Shown: positions 9,146 through 18,531, counted from the first letter of the stretch. The stretch is 64,000 bases of DNA from an uncultured Porphyromonadaceae bacterium (GCA_900545915.1 URAV01000006.1:47369-111368); one strand, 5' to 3'. Numbers and translations: made by a program. Notes: generated from the letters alone by a model not told the origin.

Positions 9146-9651
9146 AAGATAAAGATTTTGATTTTGATCAGGTCGGCAAGCGTTTACCTTATCGGGTAGA
9201 TGAGGAGGTTTTGCAGAGAGTTACCCGTAATGTGCTTGAGACTTGTAAACAAGAAAAATTTTCTCGAAAGTCAGGTTTTCGTAGGAACTATTTCTTTTAC
9301 ATGTTGGGGAGTGTTGCTGCAATTTTGTTATTGGTGGTTTACATAGGAGCCGGACATAAGAAAGAAGTTTCGGATCAATTGAGGATAGCAGAGATTTCGG
9401 CCGACGATTCGTTGAAAGAATTTTATCCCGTTTCAGATCAATATGTCGGGAATGTTTTTAATGAAGTTTTTCAAAGAGACTCAAGTTTGGAATTTATGCT
9501 ATGGGAAGAAACTTTAGCGGAAAATTTTAAATATTCACAAACAGAAAAGGATCTGCCGATGGATGAGTTGATCGATAAGCTAAGTGATGAAGATCTGATG
9601 TTTCTTACGGAAATTACAGGTGGAACGGTTGTAGATCAGTGGTATAATTAA
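9142..9651 (+). CDS. Single-pass membrane protein, probable anti-sigma factor
   Basis: 169 residues with no domain I can name. It has an N-terminal cytoplasmic part of about 50 residues, one transmembrane helix (about 52-71, IAAILLLVVYIGAG-like) and a periplasmic acidic C-terminal part of about 95 residues. Topology, size and the 4-nt overlap with the ECF sigma gene fit an anti-sigma factor, but I see no zinc-binding HxxxCxxC motif, so it would be a non-ZAS type. The function is inferred from position and topology only. Confidence 0.65.
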   Translation: MKDKDFDFDQVGKRLPYRVDEEVLQRVTRNVLETCKQEKFSRKSGFRRNYFFYMLGSVAAILLLVVYIGAGHKKEVSDQLRIAEISADDSLKEFYPVSDQYVGNVFNEVFQRDSSLEFMLWEETLAENFKYSQTEKDLPMDELIDKLSDEDLMFLTEITGGTVVDQWYN

Positions 9652-9672
9652 TTTATTAGTTTAAGATTAAAT

Positions 9673-10140
9673 ATGGTAGTTATGAATAGAGTATTGATGT
9701 TGATGTTTTTGTGTGTGCCTGTCGTGTTATGGGCGCAGAGACCTCCTATTCAGGAAAAGCAAAAAGAGTTACAAGAGCGGATGGTTGAAGTTTCTTTATC
9801 GGAAATACAAGAGCGTCTGAATCTTACGGAAATGCAGATATCGCAGCTTCGTCCCGTATATAAACAGTATCAAAAAAAGGTTGCCCGTTTGAACATGCTG
9901 AATCATAAATTGTTTAATCGGATGAACGCTGATACATTGTCTGACGAGAAGGCTCAGACAGTTCTTAGGGAATATCTTGACAGAGAACATAAATTGTATG
10001 TTTTGAATAAACAATATATGGATAACTTGTTAGAAATATTGTCTCCTCAGCAAGTTATAAAATTGTATCAATTCGATTCGGATATTAAAAGGAAAATAAG
10101 AATGGAATATTTACGTCGGACAGGAAAACCGAAAAGGTAA
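9673..10140 (+). CDS. Spy/CpxP-like periplasmic protein
   Basis: 155 residues with a signal peptide ending near WAQ (about 20-22); the remainder is nearly all helical and highly charged. The sequence LNLTEMQISQLRPVYKQY resembles the LTxxQ motif of Spy/CpxP proteins, and LLEILSPQQVIKLYQF near the C-terminus looks like a second copy. Such proteins act as ATP-independent periplasmic chaperones or stress-signal modulators. It lies 21 nt behind the putative anti-sigma gene and is probably cotranscribed. The start could be the ATG at 9673 or at 9682; the latter gives a tidier signal peptide. Confidence 0.7.
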   Translation: MVVMNRVLMLMFLCVPVVLWAQRPPIQEKQKELQERMVEVSLSEIQERLNLTEMQISQLRPVYKQYQKKVARLNMLNHKLFNRMNADTLSDEKAQTVLREYLDREHKLYVLNKQYMDNLLEILSPQQVIKLYQFDSDIKRKIRMEYLRRTGKPKR

Positions 10141-10184
10141 ATATATTAATTAAATTCCAGAGAAGAAAAGTGGTGTGACGAAAT

Positions 10185-10213
10185 GAAGCCCGGAAATTCC
10201 GGGCTTCATTTTT
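10185..10213. terminator. Bidirectional terminator between convergent genes
   Basis: GAAGCCCGG (10185-10193), 5-nt loop and CCGGGCTTC (10199-10207), followed by ATTTTT; A-rich on the other side. It serves the sigma operon (+) and the transporter gene at 10218 (-). Confidence 0.88.
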
Positions 10214-10217
10214 ATGT

Positions 10218-11900
10218 TTAGCAAAATAATAAAATCAATAGTTGGGCGGTAAGTACCCGCAAAAACATCGTTAGAGGATATACCGTTGAATAAGCGACTG
10301 CCGGAGCGTCTGTCGAGGTAGTCTTATTTGCATAAGCCAATGCAGGCGGATCGGTATTGCTTCCTGCGATTAGTCCGATAAGGGTAAAGTAGTTGATTTT
10401 GTAATACCCGCGAGCGATAGAACCTATAATCAAAAGCGGTATGATTGTTATTAAGAATCCCCACAATACCCAAAGTAATCCGTCTCCACTGAATACGGTT
10501 TCTGCAAATGTTCCTCCTGCCGTAATTCCGACACTTGCCAAGAATAGGCATATTCCTATTTCTCGAAGCATTAAACTGGCACTGGTAGAAGTATAAGTCA
10601 CCAATTTCATTTTATATCCGAAACGCCCTATTAATATAGCAACTACTAAAGGTCCTCCCGCCAACCCTAATTTCATGGATGACGACATTCCCGGAATCGC
10701 TAATGGGATACTTCCTAAAATGATACCTAAGAATATTCCGACAAAAAGAGTAATCATATTCGGTTCGTTAAGACGTTTCATCGAGTTTCCGAGTCTTTCT
10801 GCCAGGCGGTTTATATCTTCCAGCTTTCCTACAACGGTCAGACGGTCTCCGATTTGCAAAGTCAGGTTTGGGTTAGCAAGCAGATCGACACCGGCACGGT
10901 TGACACGGGTGGCATTTAATCGGTATCCCATCGGTAACCGAAGAGATCCTATCGTTCGTCCGTTAAATTCCGATTTTGTCACGAGTATGCGGCGCGATAC
11001 TACGGGAGCATGGATGGCTTCCCAGTCCATTTCTACTGTACTGCCGATGAAAGCTTTCAATGCTTCTTCGTCTTGAATCGACAATACGACCAACAGTAAG
11101 TCCCCTTGTTCTATGATAGTTGAAGATTGAGGAATGATAACTTCATTATTATTCTTTTTTATTCGAGAAATAACAAAGTTCCGGTCGATGAGTTTCATTA
11201 GTTCATCTAAAGGTTTCCCGAAAATCAGTTGGTTTTCTACTTTGTAGGTAACCAAGTGCGGTTTAAGTACGCTGGCTGCGGTTTCTTCTTCTATTTGACG
11301 GCTTTCTTTATCCAATTTTACTTTAAATATAGCTCGTATGATAAGCATCGAAAGGATAATACCTAATACTCCCAAAGGATAAGCGGCAGCATAGCCTGAA
11401 GCGATTTCAGGTACAACATCGAGTTTTCCATCGAAATGCAGTTGGGCTAAAGTTTGCTGGGCTGCTCCTAATCCCGGAGTATTTGTTACAGCTCCGGATA
11501 AAATACCGACCATTATAGGCATTTCGACTCGACCGTTAGCTAAAAAGTAAATAGTACAAGCTACGGCGACATTTAGCAATACGATTCCCGTTGCGAGTAA
11601 GTTTAGGGTCATTCCGCCTTTTTTAAAGGAAGAAAAGAATCCCGGGCCTACCTGCAACCCGATAGAATAAACAAAAAGGATAAGTCCGAACTCTTGCATA
11701 AAATGCATGATATTGGCTTCTCCCACAAATCCGAAATGTCCGGCCAATAACCCTACAAAAAGCACGAATGTCACTCCTAAGGATATGCCGAAGATTTTCA
11801 TTTTCCCTAAATATACTCCCGCAGCGATTACAAAGGCATATAATAATACCGTATGTGCGACCGATGAAGAAGTAAATAGCAGATTCTCAATCCAAGTCAT
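10218..11900 (-). CDS. AspT/YidE/YbjL-family putative transporter
   Basis: 560-residue membrane protein of the aspartate:alanine exchanger type. Two YidE/YbjL membrane modules (about residues 12-190 and 385-558, each about 5-6 helices) flank two cytoplasmic TrkA_C (RCK_C) domains in the middle (about 215-290 and 300-375; the second contains GDRLTVVGKLEDINRL). The glycine-rich GAVTNTPGLGAAQQ and GSNTDPPALAYA segments are the conserved repeats expected to line the substrate site. The substrate is probably an anion such as a carboxylate, but this is not readable. A minus-strand -7 box lies about 310 nt upstream, beyond repeat copy A. Confidence 0.9.
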   Translation of the reverse strand: MTWIENLLFTSSSVAHTVLLYAFVIAAGVYLGKMKIFGISLGVTFVLFVGLLAGHFGFVGEANIMHFMQEFGLILFVYSIGLQVGPGFFSSFKKGGMTLNLLATGIVLLNVAVACTIYFLANGRVEMPIMVGILSGAVTNTPGLGAAQQTLAQLHFDGKLDVVPEIASGYAAAYPLGVLGIILSMLIIRAIFKVKLDKESRQIEEETAASVLKPHLVTYKVENQLIFGKPLDELMKLIDRNFVISRIKKNNNEVIIPQSSTIIEQGDLLLVVLSIQDEEALKAFIGSTVEMDWEAIHAPVVSRRILVTKSEFNGRTIGSLRLPMGYRLNATRVNRAGVDLLANPNLTLQIGDRLTVVGKLEDINRLAERLGNSMKRLNEPNMITLFVGIFLGIILGSIPLAIPGMSSSMKLGLAGGPLVVAILIGRFGYKMKLVTYTSTSASLMLREIGICLFLASVGITAGGTFAETVFSGDGLLWVLWGFLITIIPLLIIGSIARGYYKINYFTLIGLIAGSNTDPPALAYANKTTSTDAPAVAYSTVYPLTMFLRVLTAQLLILLFC

Positions 11901-11970
11901 GGTTAATATAAAGTGTATAAATTAAATATGTAAAAGTTCAAAAATTGTTTTTTATATAGTTTCGTATCTT

Positions 11971-12141
11971 AGAACCTATTCAAAATTTCCGATAAAAATT
12001 TATATCCGAACTTTTTAAGTCTCTTTTCGGTTTGTTTCTCTATTCTTGCGTATCGTCTTCGCTATCGCTCCTTATCGAAATAGAAAAACAACTTTAAAGC
12101 AATTCTCAAAAAATGTTTATACAAATTTAAACAAGCTCTTA
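11971..12141. repeat. Dispersed palindromic repeat, copy A (subfamily 2)
   Basis: An imperfect palindrome of about 171 bp. Left end AGAACCTATTCAAAATTT; right end, on the opposite strand, AAGAGCTTGTTTAAATTT. Inner arms also pair (GTTTGTTTCTCTATTC region against AATAGAAAAACAAC). The centre contains GCTCCTTATCG, shared with copy E. It has no coding capacity. It lies in the 504-nt gene-free stretch 11901-12404, which otherwise holds only two promoter boxes. Confidence 0.65.
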
Positions 12142-12209
12142 TTTTTGTCTTTATAAAGTGGAAAAATCACTTTCTCTAAAAATAAAATAATCCGTTACTT
12201 AAGAGGCTG

Positions 12210-12217
12210 CAAAGGTA
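12210..12217 (-). promoter_or_regulatory. Minus-strand -7 box, probably for the AspT-like transporter
   Basis: Minus strand TACCTTTG. If used, it gives the transporter mRNA a 5' leader of about 300 nt that includes repeat copy A. Confidence 0.45.
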
Positions 12218-12365
12218 AGGATATTTAATTAATGCGGCAAAAAATAAACGATTTATTATCATTAAATTTGTTTTCGGTTTAGAACAGTGTATAGACGATA
12301 CTCTAAAGAAAATTAATGTATTGTCGGAGATTCGAAATTACATCTTTTAGATTCGGAATTATTTG

Positions 12366-12373
12366 TATTTTTG
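12366..12373 (+). promoter_or_regulatory. -7 box for the metallophosphoesterase gene
   Basis: TATTTTTG, matching TAnnTTTG, 32 nt before the ATG at 12405. Confidence 0.5.
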
Positions 12374-12404
12374 TAAAGCGATATGCTAACGTGTTATTCA
12401 AAAT

Positions 12405-13598
12405 ATGAGACTACAACTGATAGCTTTTTTTGCATTAGTTTGCATTAATTTTGCAATAGACTTCTATATTTATTTCCGGATCATACGGAAAATCTGTCGG
12501 TATATGTGGTTGCGTATATCTTATTGGGGCATTAATTGTTTGTTATTGGCAGCATTTTTGTTTGCTTATGCTCTTATGAAAAATCATCAGGATGTCGATA
12601 ACCGTATGTTATTTATATGGTTTATGTTCATCTACTTTTTGGTTTATGCCCCTAAGATTACTTACTTTTTGCTCTCTGTATGGGACTATGTACCCTGTCT
12701 GTTTAGAAAAAAGATGTTCCATATATTTAATTATATAGGAGTTGTAGGAGCTTTGTTTGTTTTCGGATCTATGGCTTATGGGGCGTTTATCAATCGAGAG
12801 CGTTTGGTTATTCGAGAACTTTCCGTAGAATCATCCCGATTGCCAGAAGGATTTGATAATTATAAGATCGTACAGATTTCCGATATCCATTTAGAAAGTT
12901 TTGGATCAGATACGGTATTCATATCCGAGATGGTCAGGAAAATCAATAAATTAGATCCCGATTTGATCGTTTTTACCGGTGATTTGGTTACATTGCGCAG
13001 TGCCGAATTAGAACCTTTCTTGCATGTGCTTTCCGGGTTGAAAGCAAAGAATGGGGTATATTCGATTCTCGGTAACCATGATTACGGGGATTATGTACCA
13101 TGGAAAGATGCATCGGAAAAATTAGAAGATCGGAAACATCTCAGAATAAGAGAAAAAGAGATGGGGTGGCGAATGTTGAATAATGAGTCGGTGTATTTAT
13201 ATCGCGGTAATGATTCTGTGGCTCTGATCGGAGTTGAAAATTGGGGTGAACCTCCTTTCCCGAAATACGGAAATTTGAATGCTGCTTATCCGGATTTGAA
13301 TGATGGATATTTTAAGATTTTATTGACCCATAATCCGATGCATTGGGATGAAGAAGTTATATCAGGTACGAATATAGATTTGTCTCTTTCGGGACATACT
13401 CATGCCATGCAAATTAAGTTGCAACTGGGAAATTGGCGTTATTCTCCGGCAGCGATGCGTTATCCTCGTTGGAGCGGACTTTATCGGGAGGGGAATCAAT
13501 TTTTATATGTAAACGAAGGTATAGGTTGTGTGTTTATGCCGATGCGGGTAGGAGCAACGCCTGAGATAACAGTAATTCGACTTAAATGTATATCGTAA
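12405..13598 (+). CDS. Membrane-anchored metallophosphoesterase (YaeI/YkuE-like)
   Basis: 397 residues: four predicted N-terminal transmembrane helices (about 1-130), then a calcineurin-like phosphoesterase domain. Metal-binding blocks are all present in order: SDIHL (about 160), FTGDLV, LGNHDYG, LLTHNP and SGHTHAMQ. Relatives hydrolyse phosphodiester or pyrophosphate bonds, some acting on UDP-sugar lipid A precursors; the substrate is unknown here. The 3' end overlaps the next gene by 13 nt, so the two are translated from one mRNA. Confidence 0.88.
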   Translation: MRLQLIAFFALVCINFAIDFYIYFRIIRKICRYMWLRISYWGINCLLLAAFLFAYALMKNHQDVDNRMLFIWFMFIYFLVYAPKITYFLLSVWDYVPCLFRKKMFHIFNYIGVVGALFVFGSMAYGAFINRERLVIRELSVESSRLPEGFDNYKIVQISDIHLESFGSDTVFISEMVRKINKLDPDLIVFTGDLVTLRSAELEPFLHVLSGLKAKNGVYSILGNHDYGDYVPWKDASEKLEDRKHLRIREKEMGWRMLNNESVYLYRGNDSVALIGVENWGEPPFPKYGNLNAAYPDLNDGYFKILLTHNPMHWDEEVISGTNIDLSLSGHTHAMQIKLQLGNWRYSPAAMRYPRWSGLYREGNQFLYVNEGIGCVFMPMRVGATPEITVIRLKCIS

Positions 13599-14524
13599 AA
13601 GTTATAATTTGCGTTTTCTTTTTAATAACAGGTTTTTCTTGTAGAAAAGCACCGTCCGATTCGCCTGTAATTCGTATGGCTCTGTTGAAAGGTCCTTCGG
13701 CAATAGCATTTTCCGACTTGTTAGATTCGGTTTATTATATTCAAGGAAAACGGTTTGAAGCTGTTTTGTACGATAATCCGATGAAGGTGCAGGCATTAAT
13801 GATACAAAAAAAAATAGATATAGCGGTTTTGCCGCTTTCTTCGGCTGTAAATTTGTACAATAAAAATACAGGTTATTCTCTTTTAGCCTGTCCGGTTTGG
13901 GGAAATTTATTTTGGGTCTCGTCCGATAATGGAGCTGATAGGTCGCCATTTCCTGTATTTTTATTTGGACAGGGTACAACTTCCGATGTATTGCTGAAAT
14001 ATTTGCAAAGTGTTTCTGCTTTACAAGATCTCTATCCCGATTATACCTATTCTACACCTCAAGATTTGTATAGAGCCTTGATGAGTCGTCAGATATCCAA
14101 TGCTATATTGCCAGAACCATTTGTATCTTTGGCATTACAAAAAGATTCATCATTATTTGTCCGCTATGATTTGGCAAAAGAATTCAGCCCGAATGGTTTT
14201 GCACAAACGGCAGTGGTCGTTAGTTCAGGAATAAAGCAAGATAAAAATTTATTGAATTCTGTCGATTCTTTATTGTCGGTTTCAGTGAGGAAGAGTACAC
14301 CTGAAAATCCGGAAACAGAAAGTCGGCTGATACGCTATAAAATATTACCCGGTAAAATTGATTTGGCAACAGTATATGATCGTTGTCGCATCGAATACAG
14401 GTCACGCTCTTCCGTCAGAATTTCAGTAGATAGTTTGCTGCATGTTATTTTCAAGTATTATCCGAAATCCATAGGAGGCAAGTTCCCGGACGATAGTTTC
14501 TATATATCCGATAATTCGATATAA
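13586..14524 (+). CDS. ABC-transporter substrate-binding lipoprotein
   Basis: 312 residues. A signal peptide ends in the lipobox TGFSC (lipidated Cys about residue 19). The rest resembles the NMT1/SsuA/TauA class of periplasmic binding proteins, with VIRMALLKGPSAIAF at the start of the mature fold, KKIDIAVLPLSSAVNLY and ISNAILPEPFVSLAL. The family binds sulfonates, pyrimidine precursors or similar small molecules; the ligand cannot be named. It lies directly before the permease-ATPase gene (4-nt gap) and is clearly its partner. Confidence 0.85.
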   Translation: MYIVKVIICVFFLITGFSCRKAPSDSPVIRMALLKGPSAIAFSDLLDSVYYIQGKRFEAVLYDNPMKVQALMIQKKIDIAVLPLSSAVNLYNKNTGYSLLACPVWGNLFWVSSDNGADRSPFPVFLFGQGTTSDVLLKYLQSVSALQDLYPDYTYSTPQDLYRALMSRQISNAILPEPFVSLALQKDSSLFVRYDLAKEFSPNGFAQTAVVVSSGIKQDKNLLNSVDSLLSVSVRKSTPENPETESRLIRYKILPGKIDLATVYDRCRIEYRSRSSVRISVDSLLHVIFKYYPKSIGGKFPDDSFYISDNSI

Positions 14525-14528
14525 TTTT

Positions 14529-15908
14529 ATGAGAAAGCGAAAAAAATATATTCTTATTGCAGCTTCATGGTTTACCGTATTGCTATGTTGGCAGTTTTTT
14601 TCGCTATATATCGGGAATAAAGATATTTTCCCTTCGGCTTTTCAGCTCATTGCAGCAGTATTTTATTTGTTTTCGGAGGCCTCTTTTTCGTCTGCCATAT
14701 TATCGACTTTGTTGCGAGGAATATGCGGGATGTTGCTTTCCATTTGTCTGGCTGCGATATTGGCATGGCGCGCTTCCCGATCAGATGCGTTTCGCACGTA
14801 TATTCATCCTTTTTTGACCTTACTTCGTTCCGTCCCGATTATTTCATTTTTGTTTTTATTTTTGATTTGGTTTTCTCCGGAATACATTCCTCTGATAATG
14901 GCTTTGATAACTATAGTTCCGGTGTTGACCGAGAATTTAATAGCCGGTTTTCGGAATATCGATCACTCCTTGCTGGAAATGTCCTATATGTATGCTTTTT
15001 CAGTAAGGCAAAAAATAAAACATATTATTTATCCGGCAGTATCGCCTTATCTTTTCAGCGGACTGATCTCCACAACAGGATTAGGGTGGAAAGCTATTAT
15101 TATGGGAGAAGCTTTGGCACAACCCGTTACAGGTATCGGAGTTATGATTCGTGAAGCTCACGGCTTTATAGAAGTTCCTCGTTTGTTGGCTTGGACGTTG
15201 GTTGCCGTAGTTATATCGTATGGTTTTGAATCGTTATTGAAAAGGATTGAAAAATATAGTTTCCCGGTCTCTTTCGCCTCAAAAGATCATGCGGAAAAAA
15301 TAATGGAGAATTTTCCCGATATTCTCAATATAGAGGGAATTCGAAAGAGATATGGACATAAAATCTTATTATCGGGGTTACAGTTGTCTGTTTCGAGGGG
15401 AAAAATTACTTGTTTAATGGCTTCTTCCGGATATGGGAAAACAACGTTGTTGCGTCTGTTGTCGGGGTTGGATCATGCCGAAGCGGGAGATGTGTCTTTA
15501 AAAAAAGATTATAGAGTGGCTTTTCTTTTTCAAGAATACAGACTTTTGCCGCATTTGACGGTGTATGAAAATATCGCGCTTTCCCGTTCGTCTTGTATGC
15601 GAGAGGAAACGGCTCGTAAAGAAATAACCGAGATTTTGGAACAACTGGATATGCGAAATTGCATAGATCGTTTTCCTGAAACGTTGAGCGGGGGAGAATG
15701 TCAACGTGTCGTATTGGCGCGAATGATGTTTTTCCCTGCATCTTTATATTTGCTTGATGAGCCGTTTAAAGGGCTCGATTTCGATTTGAAGCAAAGAGTT
15801 ATGGACTATTTGCGGAAATGGCAGGTCCGGTACGGAAAGACTATCTTGTATGTTACACATCAAGATGATGAGACGAGAATAGCTGATAAAATTGTAAGAA
15901 TTCAATAA
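14529..15908 (+). CDS. ABC transporter permease fused to ATPase (SsuC-SsuB/TauC-TauB type)
   Basis: 459 residues combining two subunits that are normally separate. Residues 1-245 form an inner-membrane permease of the BPD_transp_1 family with about six helices and an EAA-like loop (about 150-172). Residues 265-459 form an ATPase with Q-loop FLFQEYRLLP, signature LSGGECQR, Walker B LYLLDEPFKGLD and H-loop LYVTHQDD. The Walker A is ASSGYGKT (298-305), with Ala in place of the usual first Gly. Together with the upstream lipoprotein it makes a complete importer, presumably a homodimer. The ligand is unknown. Confidence 0.88.
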   Translation: MRKRKKYILIAASWFTVLLCWQFFSLYIGNKDIFPSAFQLIAAVFYLFSEASFSSAILSTLLRGICGMLLSICLAAILAWRASRSDAFRTYIHPFLTLLRSVPIISFLFLFLIWFSPEYIPLIMALITIVPVLTENLIAGFRNIDHSLLEMSYMYAFSVRQKIKHIIYPAVSPYLFSGLISTTGLGWKAIIMGEALAQPVTGIGVMIREAHGFIEVPRLLAWTLVAVVISYGFESLLKRIEKYSFPVSFASKDHAEKIMENFPDILNIEGIRKRYGHKILLSGLQLSVSRGKITCLMASSGYGKTTLLRLLSGLDHAEAGDVSLKKDYRVAFLFQEYRLLPHLTVYENIALSRSSCMREETARKEITEILEQLDMRNCIDRFPETLSGGECQRVVLARMMFFPASLYLLDEPFKGLDFDLKQRVMDYLRKWQVRYGKTILYVTHQDDETRIADKIVRIQ

Positions 15909-15917
15909 ACTTATTAT

Positions 15918-18050
15918 TTGAGAATGAATAAAATATTTCCTCAGTTGATTTCAAAAGTTTTGAATATCAAGGCCGATCAGATTTCGAATACGATAGCTTT
16001 ACTTGAAGACGGGGCTACGATTCCGTTTATAAGCCGCTACCGGAAAGAGATGACCGGGGCATTGGATGAGGTGCAGATTGCCGATATAAAAAACCGATAT
16101 GACAAATTATGTGAGATAGAGAAACGGAAACAGACGATTCTATCGACGATCGAGGAACAAGGAAAATTGTCTTCGGAATTGAAAAACCGCATAGAGTCTT
16201 CTTGGGATATGACGGAGTTGGAAGACATCTATTTGCCGTACAAACCGAGACGTCGCACTCGTGCGGAGATAGCCCGAGAGAAAGGGTTGGAATCTTTAGC
16301 TAAATGGCTGATGATTCAGCAGCCCGGTGATCCAGGATATAAAGCATCAGCTTTTGTAAAAGGAGAAGTTAAAGATAGCGAAGATGCATTGAAAGGAGCT
16401 TGTGATATTATTGCCGAATGGGTTTCTGAAAATGAAAGAGCAAGGAATACCGTACGGGGATTATTTCGGCGAGAAGCTGTAATATCGTCTCGTGTAGTAA
16501 AAACGAAAGTTGAAGAAGCTGCGAAATATAGAGATTATTTCGAGTGGTCTGAGCCGTTGTATCGTTGTTCTTCCCATCGGTTGTTAGCAATGCGTAGAGG
16601 AGAAGCCGAAGGCTTTTTAAAAGTTTCTATATCGCCGGAAGATGAACTTTGTATCGATCGTCTTGAGGGTCAGTTTATAAAAAATGCTACGGCTGCGGCT
16701 GCACTTGTATCCGATGCGGTACGTGACGGATATAAACGTTTATTGAAGCCTTCGATAGAGACTGAGTTTGCGACATCATCTAAAGAGAAGGCCGATGACG
16801 AGGCTATTCGGGTTTTTTCTGAAAATTTGAAACAATTGTTGCTATCTCCTCCTTTGGGGCAGAAACGGGTGTTGGGAATCGATCCGGGTTTTCGTACCGG
16901 ATGTAAGGTTGTCTGTCTGGATGCTCAGGGAAATCTATTACATAATGAGACGATATTTCCGCATCCTCCTCGTCAGGATGTTTCCGGTTCGGCTCGGAAG
17001 ATAACGCATTTAGTAGAAGTATATGACATTCAGGCAATAGCGATCGGTAATGGTACGGCGAGCCGGGAAACAGAAAATTTTATTACCAATTTGCGTTATG
17101 ATAGGAAAGTTCAAGTATTTGTTGTTAGTGAGAACGGAGCATCTGTTTATTCTGCTTCGAAAGTGGCCAGAGAAGAATTTCCCGATTATGATGTAACTGT
17201 AAGAGGTGCTGTATCTATCGGTCGGCGTCTGATGGACCCGCTTGCGGAATTGGTGAAAATAGATCCGAAATCTATCGGAGTGGGACAATATCAGCATGAT
17301 GTAGATCAGAGTAAGCTTAAGAAATCGTTGGATCAAACTGTCGAGAATTGCGTTAATTCTGTTGGTGTGGATATTAATACGGCAAGTAAGCATCTGTTGA
17401 TGTATATTTCAGGATTAGGACCTCAGCTGGCGCAAAATATCATAGATTACCGCAAGGAAAACGGACCGTTTCACTCCCGAAAAGAATTGCTGAAAGTTCC
17501 TCGTATGGGAAATAAGGTTTTTGAGCAAGCTGCCGGTTTTTTGCGAATTGCCTCGTCTGAGAATCCTTTGGACAATTCGGCGGTGCATCCCGAACGCTAT
17601 GCTTTGGTAGAAAAAATGGCATTTGATTTAGGCTGTACCGTCAAAGAATTGATAGCTGATAAAGAACTTCGTAAACGGTTGGTGCTGGAGAATTATCTTT
17701 CTGAAGAAGTCGGGATGCCGACTTTGAAAGATATTTTAGAAGAACTCGATAAACCGGGCAGAGACCCTCGACAAGCTATTAAAGTGTTCGAGTTCGATGC
17801 TTCGGTAAAAACGATAGATGATCTCAAGGAAGGAATGTTACTTCCGGGAATAGTGACGAATATTACGAATTTCGGGTGTTTTGTAGATATCGGTATTAAA
17901 GAGAACGGGTTGGTGCATATTTCGCAGTTGGCAGACAGATATGTATCTGATCCTACGGAGATAGTATCTATACATCAGCAGATTATGGTAAAGGTAATGA
18001 GTGTGGATAAAGAGCGGAAAAGAGTGCAGTTATCAATGAAAGATATATAA
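15918..18050 (+). CDS. tex: Tex-family RNA-binding protein
   Basis: 710 residues, near the usual length for Tex. Order: N-terminal helical domain (QISNTIALLEDGATIPFISRYRKE, the Tex hallmark, residues 20-43), YqgF/RNase H-like domain (about 322-450; VLGIDPGFRTGCK), helix-hairpin-helix pair (about 485-550; NIIDYRKENGPF) and C-terminal S1 RNA-binding domain (about 638-708; GIVTNITNFGCFVDIG). Tex binds single-stranded RNA and RNA polymerase and is thought to act in transcription. ATGs at 15918 and 15924 are both possible. It lies 9 nt after the ABC gene. Confidence 0.96.
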   Translation: MRMNKIFPQLISKVLNIKADQISNTIALLEDGATIPFISRYRKEMTGALDEVQIADIKNRYDKLCEIEKRKQTILSTIEEQGKLSSELKNRIESSWDMTELEDIYLPYKPRRRTRAEIAREKGLESLAKWLMIQQPGDPGYKASAFVKGEVKDSEDALKGACDIIAEWVSENERARNTVRGLFRREAVISSRVVKTKVEEAAKYRDYFEWSEPLYRCSSHRLLAMRRGEAEGFLKVSISPEDELCIDRLEGQFIKNATAAAALVSDAVRDGYKRLLKPSIETEFATSSKEKADDEAIRVFSENLKQLLLSPPLGQKRVLGIDPGFRTGCKVVCLDAQGNLLHNETIFPHPPRQDVSGSARKITHLVEVYDIQAIAIGNGTASRETENFITNLRYDRKVQVFVVSENGASVYSASKVAREEFPDYDVTVRGAVSIGRRLMDPLAELVKIDPKSIGVGQYQHDVDQSKLKKSLDQTVENCVNSVGVDINTASKHLLMYISGLGPQLAQNIIDYRKENGPFHSRKELLKVPRMGNKVFEQAAGFLRIASSENPLDNSAVHPERYALVEKMAFDLGCTVKELIADKELRKRLVLENYLSEEVGMPTLKDILEELDKPGRDPRQAIKVFEFDASVKTIDDLKEGMLLPGIVTNITNFGCFVDIGIKENGLVHISQLADRYVSDPTEIVSIHQQIMVKVMSVDKERKRVQLSMKDI

Positions 18051-18058
18051 TTAGTGCG

Positions 18059-18454
18059 ATGAACAGGGCAATTGTTTGTTTGGGATCGAATGTTCCCGGA
18101 GGAAAATTATTAGTGAAAAAAAGTTGTGTGGAGATTCGGGGATTGGTCTCGTCTGCGAAATTCTCTTCTTGTTATGAAACCGTTCCGGTGAGCAGTATTC
18201 CTCAGCCGAATTATCACAATTGTGTCGGAGTTCTGGAGACAGAGTTGGAGTATGAGGATTTATTTCGTATTTTTAAGGAAATGGAGAAGGCTGCCGGACG
18301 TACTCCGGGCGGTAAAAAGGTAGGAATTGTTCCTTTAGATATAGATATAGCTATGTGGAACGATGAAATTAAAAAGCCGAGAGATATGATGCAGGATTAT
18401 ATGCAGATCGGTCTGATGGAATTAAATGACCCGTCTTGTCGTCTTGTAAAGTAA
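18059..18454 (+). CDS. folK: HPPK-like 2-amino-4-hydroxy-6-hydroxymethyldihydropteridine pyrophosphokinase
   Basis: 131 residues. It matches HPPK, the folate enzyme that transfers pyrophosphate from ATP to 6-hydroxymethyl-dihydropterin. The N-terminal CLGSN motif (8-12), central NYHNCVGVLET, and C-terminal acidic metal-binding motif PLDIDI are present. It is shorter than most HPPKs (about 160 residues), and the loop before PLDIDI is reduced. It starts 8 nt after tex. Folate synthesis also appears in this window as folE at 49040, but the two are not linked. Confidence 0.82.
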   Translation: MNRAIVCLGSNVPGGKLLVKKSCVEIRGLVSSAKFSSCYETVPVSSIPQPNYHNCVGVLETELEYEDLFRIFKEMEKAAGRTPGGKKVGIVPLDIDIAMWNDEIKKPRDMMQDYMQIGLMELNDPSCRLVK

Positions 18455-18531
18455 GAGCCAGTTTATAAACAATATCTTTCGTTAATGTGTTTGATGTTCA
18501 GATTTTAATTCGTTAATGCGAGGAGGTTAAA

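Noticed and set aside
11971..12141. Insertion sequence remnant with transposase
   Set aside because: The repeat is too short, has no open frame of any length and is a nested palindrome; kept as a non-coding repeat.
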